This document shows, piece by piece, positions 11,592 through 21,215 of a DNA stretch of 64,000 bases (the stretch's first letter is position 1; each line of letters begins with the position of its first letter). Origin of the DNA: Macrolepiota albuminosa (lineage: Eukaryota > Basidiomycota > Agaricomycetes > Agaricales > Agaricaceae); NCBI GenBank assembly GCA_027475525.1, contig JAMWFC010000113.1:1910001-1974000 (forward strand), read 5' to 3'. The translations under genes were made by a program, and so were the position numbers. The notes below the pieces were generated by a model. That model saw only the letters and a list, made by a program, of their open reading frames with translations. It was not told the DNA's origin and ran no database searches.

Positions 11592-11670
11592 CTTACTGTA
11601 CACTGCTATAGTCTAAATAGATATCATGTCACCCTGTTTAAATTAGGACCTTACTTTGTTTATCATACTA

Positions 11671-11826
11671 TGTAGTAAATAACAATTAGCTAAGCAGGTC
11701 AAAAATTCTAAACAGTTTGACATAAATGCACTAGTAGGAATTGAACCTGTAGTAAATAACAATTAGCTAAGCAGGTCAAAAATTCTAAACAGTTTGATAT
11801 AAATGCACTAGTAGAAATCAAACCTG
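11671..11826. repeat. Imperfect 77-bp tandem duplication
   Basis: Positions 11671-11749 match 11748-11826 at an offset of 77, with four mismatches, all transitions. It is the only one of the five period-77 duplications that is not perfect, and it lies inside the tRNA-like repeat cluster. Confidence 0.9.
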
Positions 11827-11882
11827 CCTACTGCAAGACATAATAAAGATCAATGGATAATATTCTACTAGACCACCAATGC
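11804..11882 (-). repeat. tRNA-like (SINE-type) unit b
   Basis: A second diverged copy on the minus strand has A-box-like TGGTCTAGTAG and B-box-like GGTTTGATTTCT. Flanks shared with unit a include the 'aataacaattagctaagcag' upstream block. Confidence 0.55.
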
Positions 11883-11963
11883 TTACTGTATACTGCTATG
11901 ATGTAAATAAACATCAGTCTAATATTCTGTGTGTGGTCAAAAATTTTTGAGTTCGATGTTAAT

Positions 11964-12040
11964 GCACTAGGGGAAGTCAAACCCACTTATTGCAAGATAC
12001 AAGGAATACCAATTGGAAATATTCCACTACACCACAGATG
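11964..12040 (-). repeat. tRNA-like (SINE-type) unit c
   Basis: On the minus strand, A box TGGTGTAGTGG (12034-12024) and B box GGTTTGACTTCC are tRNA-spaced. It is diverged from units a and b but clearly alignable with them through GCACTAG..GTCAAACCCAC.. Confidence 0.55.
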
Positions 12041-12258
12041 CTTTGTGTATAATGCTATAGTGTAAATCAATATCAGTCTAATATTCCGCTACACTCCATG
12101 GTTTTCCTCTTTCCTGTATACTTCTATGGTATAAATAAATATCAGTCTAATATTGTCAATTCAATACAGATGCACCAGTTGCAGTAAAATCTCTATCCGT
12201 TCAAATTCTATATGAGTCTATTTGTGCACTACATGAACACCGTCCTGACTTGTAGTAA

Positions 12259-12335
12259 GCACCTGTGGTACAATGGAATATTCATAAATTGATATTTCAT
12301 ATTGTGCACAAGAGGTGGGTTTGACTCCCACTAGT
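12259..12335 (+). repeat. tRNA-like (SINE-type) unit d
   Basis: This plus-strand copy has a perfect A box TGGTACAATGG (12266-12276) and B box GGTTTGACTCC (12318-12328). The T arm GTGGG-TTTGACT-CCCAC closes as a perfect 5-bp stem with a 7-base loop, the most tRNA-like detail of the cluster. No acceptor stem is apparent. Confidence 0.6.
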
Positions 12336-12609
12336 TCACATTATATAATAGCAGCAGGCCACTGACGTCTGCTAGCGTCATGAATTTGATCCGTTGAAAA
12401 CTCCAGAGATTTCTGCAGTGGCATAAGATGGACGAGTCTGCGTGTGTGTTCATTCTAGTGCTCATGACCAGTTGATAATACACTGTGGCTAGCTATTTTT
12501 GTGCTGGTCTTTGTAAAAAGGTAGCCAGTCCTAGTATATTGTCACTTGTCATGTGTACTGGAATGATCTCATGCATCAACTCCTCCATCCTATCCTGCTT
12601 CAGTAATCT

Positions 12610-12765
12610 CTAGAGTTTTGGTCAGATCAACTACCACAGGCGCTTACTACAGGTCAGTACAATGTACATGTAGAGCAAAAATGCACCTAGAGTTTTGGTC
12701 AGATCAACTACCACAGGCGCTTACTACAGGTCAGTACAATGTACATGTAGAGCAAAAATGCACCT
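12610..12765. repeat. Perfect 77-bp tandem duplication C
   Basis: Positions 12610-12688 match 12687-12765 at an offset of 77: two full copies plus two chance bases. The sequence is noncoding and unrelated to duplications A, B and D. Confidence 0.95.
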
Positions 12766-12799
12766 GTATAAAAACACACCATTAGTCTCCGTTAAGGTG

Positions 12800-12880
12800 G
12801 AGTAGGAGGAGTAGAACCCACCGCTATACACAATATTGAATATCAATCAATAAACAAATATTTCACTGAACCACTGGGAC
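12800..12880 (-). repeat. tRNA-like (SINE-type) unit e, degenerate
   Basis: The minus strand shows TGGTTCAGTGA and GGTTCTACTCC in tRNA-like spacing. It is weaker than the other units and partly AT-rich between the boxes. Confidence 0.4.
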
Positions 12881-12899
12881 TGGTTGCACTGCTGACATC

Positions 12900-13445
12900 A
12901 GCTGGCTCACATGCCGATGTCAGCTACCGTCTGCTGGCATGCCAGTAGACAGTGGACACTCATGCACCCTTTTCTGCCCTTTCCCCTCTTTCTCTCCAGT
13001 GCCATCCTCTCTACTCCTCACACTACCTCACATGCCATCCCCATCCACCACATGCACCCTGCTTCCCTCCTCCCCCCTGACCTGACGTCTAACGTCTGCT
13101 ACATCTGCTGGCATACCAGCAGACATCCATGCTCCTCCCCTTTCTCTCCACCCCCATCCGTCTTCTGCTACCCCCCACGCTCTCTAAAATGCCACCCCAT
13201 GCAATGGACGCCCACGCACCCCATTTCCTTCTCTCCTGCCCTGATGCCAGATGATGCCAGATGATGCCGGGGGTTGCTGATGGATTCCCGTGAATGCCGA
13301 TGGATACCAGCAGATATCCAGCGGATGCTGACAGATATATGACAGATGCCAATAGATGCCAGCAGGTCACGATGGCTGCCGACAAACTCCGATAGATGCC
13401 AGCTGATGGCTGCTGATGCCAATGCCCTTTTCAAGCCACGAAAAC
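12900..13445. repeat. Degenerate GATGCC-type minisatellite
   Basis: Variants of 'gatgccag', 'gatgctg' and 'gatgccgat' recur at irregular spacing, densest at 13245-13420. Related words (ctgctggcatgccag) occur at 12920-12950 and 13090-13120. Open frames here read as low-complexity repeats and are not believable proteins. Confidence 0.5.
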
Positions 13446-13565
13446 TCTTTTGGGGAGTATGCCACTCTCCTTCCACCTCAAAAAATCCATACAGGAACCT
13501 GCAGAAACATAGGTGAGCATCTGTTCATTGTGTTATCTGACCTTTGAATCTATCCATTAGTAATA

Positions 13566-13645
13566 GACCTGTAGTGCAACGGTTAAATATGTGTTTTGTT
13601 GCTGGAGGCTTTTCCAAGGCCAGGGTTTTGATTCCCCTCCACAGG
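13566..13645 (+). repeat. tRNA-like unit f
   Basis: A box TAGTGCAACGG (13572-13582) matches the consensus exactly. A B-box-like GGTTTTGATTCC (13624-13635) follows. It differs from units a-e, so it may be a separate SINE family or a decayed tRNA gene. Confidence 0.45.
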
Positions 13646-15976
13646 CATACAGCGGGCAAGACAAAGTTACCTTTTTCCTTGGTCCAACCAGACCCCATGG
13701 ACCTGTGTAGGCCTCTGTAGATGTCTACTGGTGCCTTGCACAGGCCTGCGTGGGCCTGCGTTGATAGGCTTCTACTCGGACTGAGCGCATCAAGGGACAT
13801 TATAGGCCGACCAACACTTGACACACTAAAGGCTCTAGCGACCAGCCTTGGGTAACAGAGCAGCCCTAGCGCGGGCGCTCTATGGCAAGACTTATCCATT
13901 CATCTCAATCACCAGTATCAGCCCCTCAGCGCACTCCACTCAGTTACTTTGAAGACCAAGAAGACTCAGGACTCATAGCGCTAGCATAACGGCGGGAGGG
14001 GACTTTGACCAAACCCCGATCAGTACTGGAAGGAGTTAGCAATTGGCGCTGTCAATCACCGAGGCACCTCAATCAGAAGTCTAAAAGAATCAATGACGAC
14101 GAGACAGGATACACGCAGACCCGACATTTAAATCTATCAAAAGATGGTACAATGTTTAGCGCCGGAATTAGCGCTCACGGCGTCTGTCGAGGATTCCCCG
14201 ACCATACCCCGGGATGGCATGGCCAATTAAATTACATCAAAAAGTGAGCAAACTTGTACCACTTCTAAGTAGTTTTAGAGTCGCCGTTGGTCGCCGTCAC
14301 CCATGTGCTGCAGGTCGCCGTTGACAGGTGGCCGTTAGCTACAGTCACGAAGAGAGGCGCTAATTGGTAGCGCCGTCAATGGACTTATTTTGGAAATAAT
14401 GTAGCGCATAGTATAAAAACTAGCTACTTGCCATGTATATAACAACGAATCGTAACCTCTTGAGCACCCAGTTACACTTAGCGTTCAAATCGCGCTAGCG
14501 TTGCCTGACTTTGCCACCAAGTTCGGCGCTAGCTTCGTCTATCTCGTCTTCGTCGTTTACGGTGCCACCTACGGGCACGCTACGCTGTGCTATTCGTTTA
14601 TTTCTCTATAACTTTCTATCTCGTCTTCGTCGTTTACGGTGCCACCTACGGGCACGCTACGCTGTGCTATTCGTTTATTTCTCTATAACTTCTCCTAAGC
14701 TACGACGCTTACCACTTGCTAGGTAGCACCCGAGGCGCTATCGTCTAGCACATCGCCCTATCACCTCTGCTCGAGCACACCGGGACCCTGCCGGGACTCC
14801 TCACAAACCCGTACGCCAGGCGCTGGAGACGGCGTTGTACTGCGTATACGTCCAGCGCACCCAACCACAGTTGGCGTCATCAGCGTAGGTTTAAGTCCGT
14901 CGATGTATGTCTGCGTAGATGTCTGCTGGTGGCTTGCGTAGGCCTGCATAGGTCTGCAGGGCCCTTTTGTGGATGTATGCTGGCATCGGAGGTGGGAAAA
15001 GGAGGGAAGGGGAGGTGTGCAGCCATGAGTTATTGCAGGAAGGAAGGGAGAGGGGAGTGAAGTAGAAAACCTCGAGGAGGATTTATTTATGCTATGACGT
15101 CTGCCAATAGAGGAGGTTTTCACTCATGGGCTGATGCCTGCCGGCAGCCACTAATGCACATTGATGTCCGCTAGTGTCCGCTGGCATCCACTGGGCCTGC
15201 ATATGCATGTGTGTGCCCACCTTTTATCGATCCACTGGACCGTGTCATACAGCACATTGTGACATGTCCATGGCTCTGTATTCTACAGTACTGTGGGGAC
15301 TGCTCTGCTCCAGTGTAGCAGACTCCGCTGGACACATATGGTACAGCATAAAGCAAGCTCCTGTACAATGTATGACATGTACCGTTGTGATGCCCTACCC
15401 TGGGTATGTATCCCATCAATGGAATCACACCTGGGTCTAAGGTGTGGCATATATTTCTATCCCAAGTTGTCAACACTAATACTCTGAATTATTTGTTGTC
15501 TTTGCATCGTCAATCTTATTATTAGTTGCAGTGGTCTGACAGACATTTGACTTGTCAATTTAGACATTGGTCTACAGTTCTTACAAGTTTATTAATCATT
15601 AACAAAATACAATAGCGACGTATTATGATGTTTCATTGGGTTCTTCCTTGGAAGATTTGTAGAATGTAAGTAGCAATTTTAATCATTGGCTATTTAAACT
15701 ATATCAACATTTGAATTGAATCTTATTTTCTTGATTGTAGGCCCAGACTTTCAATATTCAATTCAACAATACACTTCCACTTGGCCATTATGCATTTTGA
15801 ATCTTTTGTCAAATCGGACTCATTACTATGCTTGCAACATGTCAGTCAAATCTCAATCTGAATCATCAAACAATATTTACTAATATATTGTTCTTCATAT
15901 ATATATGAAGTCTCTTTTACATTCTTTTAGCTTACCCATACTTTTGCATTTGTTCAAGTTGAGATTTCTTATGATT
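13646..15976. other. Repeat-rich stretch without recognisable genes
   Basis: 13700-13770 and 14890-14970 share a related 'gtagatgtct(a/g)ctggtg' segment rich in 'ggcctgcgt'. 14280-14350 has several 'gtcgccgtt' words. 14390-14480 has a TATAAAA motif ahead of a possible transcript start, which would fit an LTR fragment, but no matching second LTR is visible. 15130-15480 contains further degenerate minisatellite-like words. No supported coding region was found. Confidence 0.4.
14538..14691. repeat. Perfect 77-bp tandem duplication D
   Basis: 14538-14614 equals 14615-14691 exactly, with different flanking bases on both sides. It has the same 77-base period as the duplications at 4637, 5012 and 12610, in unrelated sequence. 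Confidence 0.95.
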
Positions 15977-17747
15977 ATGTCCACTCAATCTTTAATGACT
16001 GACGATGTTCTTGGTTTGATTGTTCTTGCACTGGGATCGTGTGCATCTAGTATATCTGAAATGCAGCATGTAAGTTATATTCTTGAACATCAACAGAGAA
16101 TTTCTGATTAATTTTTTATAGACACTTACTGCTAGCCGAACCGTGCTGATTGACCAGCGTATGAAGATTTTACGTTTAAAAGAGAATAATAAAGCACTAA
16201 GAGTACAACATCATGATGCTGCAAATGGTGCAGTCAATTAAATACAGTGGCTCACCAATCCTTGTCTTCTTCCACACAAGTTCAAGATTATCTGTCTTTC
16301 AAAGAAGTATGCTCTTCTCTTTGAACTCTGGCCAGATGAGGCTGCTTTCCTCCAATGCTGTCCTAGCAACTGTCCATCATTCAAAGAAGCCTCTATGAAT
16401 TTGTCTGTGGCAGATGAAGCTGCTCTCTATACTCTGTGCACTATATATGAGCTGTATGATGTGATGCCTTCCGAGTTTCATGGTTCAATCAAGTCACTAC
16501 CTGCATTTAGGGATGCAGTGAGTATTTTTTGATCACTTATACTATTAAGAATTGACTCTAATACATTTTTGTATATTACAGGTGCTTATTCAAATTCAGT
16601 CATTTTGCTCCACTTCTGTCTCAAATATCTGCAAGTATGCTGACAAGATTTTTGCAGGACTGAATATTTCCAGTGCTTGCTGGGATCAGAACTATGACCA
16701 CTCTGAAAATCATGCCTGCCTCTGTTTAATCTCATGCAAGTCAATGAGCAAAAAACCAAAGTATGACTTTTTTAGCCCAATTCTCTATGCTGATCCCAAG
16801 CTGATCTACCCTACAACAATATTCTTGAGCCCTGTCTTGATGAGGGTACGTTATTATTATACTAGCTGTTGAAATTATAGAACTGACATATTATTTGTTT
16901 TTTGAATAATTTAAAGATTGCACAATTCTTACTGTTTGGGCCAGGATCTTTGATGAATAGAAAGCTTTCACCAAATGCAATAGAAATGAAATGGGGAAGT
17001 ATCAAAACCATGTCAGGATTGATCTTAGCATCAGCTAGCATTGTAAGTACTTGTTATTATATTAACTGATATGACAGCAATACTGATCTGTTGTCTTTGT
17101 CAGGCTATTTATTTATTATCAGGAGACAAAGAGTCACTGCCACAGGGAAAGTGATACAGATTCCCTATAGTACAACATTTCGTGACCACAAAAAATTCAT
17201 TGATCGAATTGCCACTGATCGTCAGTCATGGCTCTCAGATCTTTTTCTCAAATGGAATCAGGTTGTGTTCAATGGCGTGCCCGATATCATTCACTCTTCA
17301 GATATTACATTGCTTGCATACAATAAGCAGGAGGCTGCATGACAGGCTCTACTGGAGGCCACATCTAAATTGACCAGTTGCAATTCTGCTTCAGACAAGG
17401 TTTTTGACCAGTCTGAAGACTTGGACTATGAACTTCCTTCGCATTTGACTGCAGAGCAGGCTCCAGCTCTAGCAGCCCCTCTCACAAAGCATCCTGCACC
17501 ATCTAAATCTGCTACTGCACATTTGACTCACAGTGCACAGTCAGCTTTGGAAAAACCAGCAGCTTCTTTTCCTCCTTCAATCACTTTCTCTGATTCTGAG
17601 CCTGATGAGTCCAATATCAGCTTTGATTCCAAGCCTGCTCTAGCATGGTACTCTCAAGATCCTCATAGCCCTGATCTCCCTGAAATCGAGTCACTTTCTT
17701 TCAATAAAGACACAGATTTACCTGATCCAGTATCTGAATCATCCTAA
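15977..17747 (+). pseudogene. Decayed multi-exon Agaricomycete gene of unknown function
   Basis: The likely start is MSTQSLMTDDVLGL at 15977; an upstream in-frame Met at 15905 would add a hydrophobic leader. Blocks read across introns are RTVLIDQRMKILRLKENNKAL, a cysteine-containing segment FLQCCPSNCPSFKEASM, FSPILYADPKLIYPTTIF and LFGPGSLM, then MKWGSIKTMSGLILASA, PYSTTFRDHKKFI and a Ser/Pro/Glu-rich tail. The layout 'P.LY...TIFL.P.L...GP.SL...WG....T.G.IA' recalls a gene family repeated in mushroom genomes; no function is known to me. Defects are TAA at 16239 (one transition from Gln CAA), an apparent one-base deletion near 17132 (GDKE out of frame with TATGKV) and TGA at 17340. Splice sites look intact (for example gtaagttat after EMQH). 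Confidence 0.5.
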
Positions 17748-19786
17748 GGGTTGAAGCCAGGCCAGCAAGAATGTAGCTCAAGCCATCATGGCCATAGTAG
17801 ACCAGCTGGCAGGGGAAGTCTCAGAGAGAAAGCAAACAAGATTACTTCAGAGGAGACTGATGTTATTAAGAAGTCTGCCACAAGATGTTCTTCCTGACCT
17901 CAAAAGTAGAAAGCAGTCTGTTGAATACACTACATTGACAACTATCTTGGACCTTGATATGATTTCTTGTTCAGTCACATATTAGTTTGCTGCTCGTATT
18001 AATTAGAATTCTGTGTATGCTATATAACACTTGTATATTCTGTATACATACTTGTCAATGGTAGTATTATCATTCTTTTATGCTTGCAATATATAGCAAT
18101 GTGAGGATGATAGGATTATGATCTCATAAATAGAGTTGCTTTCCTTAGTTGTACAATGGTGGTATAGTCTAATGGTATTAGTAAGTATTTTTCATCTCTA
18201 TTGTAATCAATAGTTTATAATCCAAAGGTCAGTAGTTCAAATCTCAGTTCACTTAGCTCATTAAATTAAGTAAACAATTTGTTTCTGGCTTGAAAATAAA
18301 AATAAATTCCCAGCTACATTATGTAAAGTAATTCAGGTAAGAAGTATTGAATTAAATGAATTAAATTAAGTAATAAAAAAATGAAAACAAAAGAAAACAA
18401 AAAACTATTTTTTTCTAATTTTTCCATGTGTTTGGCCTGGACTTGATAATCCAAGATCTTCCCTGTCATCGCTTAGGCAGAACCAGGCCCTCAGCTGATT
18501 ATGCCTTATCAGGCTCCTGGCTGATTATGCCTTGCATCTTATCAGGCTGGCATCTGATGTGCCAGCACTTGTCTGATCAGCCATGAAAATTGAATTTGTC
18601 TAAAGTAAGCTGATGACGGCTAATTCTGTCTGATCCAGTCATCAGCATTTTTCTGACAAAGGCTGTGAACGTAGAAAATTGACATTATGGTAGTTCAAGT
18701 GCTGACAAGGTATGTTTTATTTATTTGTTTTACAGTTTTTTTTTGGTGGTTCTATTGATCCCCAGATGTATCTACAGTACTGGTTACTATGTTACTATTA
18801 TGACATCTACCTCTGCTAACTAATAGCTAAGGTCATATTACAAGAATACGCTTTGATAGACCTATGACTTGTTACTATGTTACTATTGTGATATCTACCT
18901 ATGCTAACTAATAGCTAAGGTTGTATTACTAGAATACGCCTTGGTAGACCTATTGTAACTGTATATAAAATCATGTCCATCGGAAAAGTCAAATAGCGAT
19001 AAGCCCTCTACTCAATATAAACATTCACATAATCCGTCCACGTTTCCAACTCTGAGCAGGCATCATGCACAATGGTGAAGAAGCACTCAACCTTTTTCAA
19101 AACAAGAATGCATGAGAACTGGTGCCCATTGGTGGATGGAAGGTAGAATTCAAATGCTAAATGAATGCTAAGGCAGTAGACGTGCTGGATGGGCTGGGTG
19201 TGAGTGACAGTGCACATAGAAGTGATGTTGATGCAGGTGTGGGATGTAATTATAATGTGGAGATCTTTCTTTTTCAGCCTAAAACATGTGCACATGGCTG
19301 AGTCTGCTCAATCAGGATAGCATCAATGTAGATAGCTGGTGTCGGACAAGAACCACCGACTGAGTGGCCTCAGTGGCTTCAAATTCACAGGAACGCATAG
19401 CCAAAAAAGAAGAACTTGAAAAAGTCATAGAGTAGTTGTTTAGTTGGTGTGTTGGTTGGTGTGTGGTGTGTGGGTTGGTGTGGATTGGTGTACGAAACCT
19501 CGCATATAGCGGTAGAATGAAATTGAGCCTATCAACGGCAACGACAGTCCAGTCCCTCGTAGCGGCCGGAACAACCAACAAACAATACCAGAGCCCACTC
19601 TCGCAAGCGGGGATGGGGTGGTGATGGTGGTTGTTGTTGTTGTTGTTGTTGTTTTACAGTTGCTTGTTACTACATATCAAATTGCCTAAATAAAACAAAA
19701 CAGCTTCGGATTCTGCCGAATCTTATAAACAAGCCTCAATTTTCGGCCACTTTCCTCAACAATTTCTTCTGCTCTTTTTGGTGAAC
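17748..19786. other. AT-rich stretch with a tRNA-like unit and an 88-bp imperfect tandem repeat
   Basis: A plus-strand tRNA-like unit lies near 18156-18250, with A box TAGTCTAATGG at 18165-18175 and B-box-like AGTTCAAATCT at 18234-18244. Two copies of an 88-base unit run from about 18782 to 18960, roughly 90% alike by eye. A (GTT)n microsatellite sits at about 19627-19652. Minus-strand open frames at 19008-19581 match nothing I recognise. Confidence 0.45.
18782..18958. repeat. 88-bp imperfect tandem repeat
   Basis: 'gttactatgttactatt' at about 18783 and again at 18871 starts two alignable copies ending in 'tagacctat'. Several substitutions separate them, so this is a genuine older duplication, unlike the perfect 77-bp ones. 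Confidence 0.75.
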
Positions 19787-20692
19787 ATGTCCCTCAGCCC
19801 CGGGATTCCAGACACAACCGAAATCCATCGACTTATTCGCATGGGCACAGCCGAGGACGACTACAGAGTTACCTTGACAGACATCACCTTTCTCAAGACG
19901 ACCGATAACAACAACCATATCTTTAAGGCAAGAACGTCTGGACAAGACGTCATTGTCAAATTCACCTATGAGGATCCAGATGCAGATGAAGATCCCATTG
20001 GTCGGCTCCGAAACGAGTCACAGATTTATGTCAACTATTTAAAGCCAGCCTGGGGTGTTCACGTACCAAAGTTCTATGGTTTCTATTTGTACAATTCTTC
20101 AGACCCAGATGAAACGACTTGTGCATGTATCGTCCTTGAATATTGTGGGGAACCTGCGGTCTCCGATATATCACAGCTGAATGATTATCGTTGCCATGAA
20201 TACGGTATCAAGCAATTCAGGTAAGAGTTACAATTATACACGGTGAAGAGTGCTTAAAGTCGAACATCTATTACAGAAATGACACCATTGATGTTGCCTT
20301 GTTCTTGCATTCACCTAAAATAGGGATTTCACATAATGCGTTGAGAGCTCCTAACCATATCTTGGATTTCAAAGGGAAACCTTTCTTCATAGACTTTGCA
20401 ATTTCCGGGCGTCATAAGTGTCTGGCATGGAGAGATGTCAAACAACTGACACGGGAGGTATTGTCTGAAAAAGAAGATGAGCTTCAGCAATCGTTTGGCC
20501 CTCGTAGCGTGAAATGTTTCGAGATGTGGTTGTTTCTCAAAGAAATTGAGTATAGCGTTCCCTGTATGTGCGATGTCTCCAGTGTATGACTGCCTGAGTG
20601 TAACTTCAGCAGGCGATTTTTACGAGCAGACACTTTTTGCATTGCCGAAATCTATGTCCGACCAAGAGTTGTGGCATGAGTCTGTCAAGTAG
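19787..20692 (+). CDS. Protein-kinase-fold (kinase-like) protein, prematurely stopped
   Basis: Exons 19787-20220, 20277-20563 and 20610-20692 are joined by introns at 20221-20276 (56 bp) and 20564-20609 (46 bp). The N-lobe shows a strand with an invariant-Lys candidate (GQDVIVKFTYED), a Glu helix (GRLRNESQIYVNYL), and a hinge-like IVLEYCGEP. The C-lobe has ISHNALRAPNHIL where active kinases carry HGDxxxxNIL, and FFIDFAIS in place of DFG. The catalytic-loop Asp is absent, so it is probably an inactive or atypical member of the fungal kinase-like families. In the last exon TAG at 20690 ends the frame. Convincing coding sequence continues in the same frame (WKRIRSNW, then PPLGIIDLEEYQKANP) to TAA at 20834. 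The allele is therefore either truncated or a recent pseudogene. Confidence 0.65.
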
Positions 20693-20836
20693 TGGAAACG
20701 TATCCGTTCCAATTGGAAGATATATCATCCAGACACCGCTGAGCCCCCCCTGGGCATCATCGATCTTGAAGAATATCAGAAGGCTAATCCAAATCGATCG
20801 TATTGGTACAGCCGCCGAAACCTGTATTCTGTGTAA

Positions 20837-21215
20837 TATCATAATTCGAATGAGAAATCTGTTTGTCTGTACTGACGGGGCTGCCTGCGTGAAAAAGTTG
20901 TACCCAAGTAAACGTTAAACATTAAACCATTATGGAGCAGTCTCTCCAAGCCCTTATTTTACCCGATCAAACAAATGCATCAAAATTGTCGGCACCAACA
21001 AGAGCGCGGCAGCAAGTATAAATCTTTCGCGGCGCGTGAACTTGATGTATGACAGGACACGAACGCCGGAGACTATCACACTCGCAAATATTGTGAACCG
21101 CGACGGACCTGGCAGCATTGCGTTCCAGAAAATGGTTGATTTGTACATACATACTACAATATGCTGTTTTCACAATAGAATACACGTAAGTAACACCACA
21201 AAACAAAAGGGAGGC
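20837..21215. other. Convergent intergenic stretch
   Basis: This is the shared 3' flank of the kinase-like gene (plus) and the histone deacetylase gene (minus). No further feature was seen. Confidence 0.5.

Noticed and set aside
13089..13476. Minus-strand frames of about 100 codons
   Set aside because: They translate the degenerate GATGCC minisatellite and are low-complexity artefacts.
15977..17747. TET/JBP dioxygenase, often found beside KDZ transposases in basidiomycetes
   Set aside because: I looked for the HxD...H and Arg motifs of 2-oxoglutarate dioxygenases in this and the neighbouring relic genes and did not find them.
19008..19581. Two minus-strand frames upstream of the kinase-like gene
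   Set aside because: No recognisable family; His/Thr-rich and microsatellite-influenced sequence; no reliable splice pairing.
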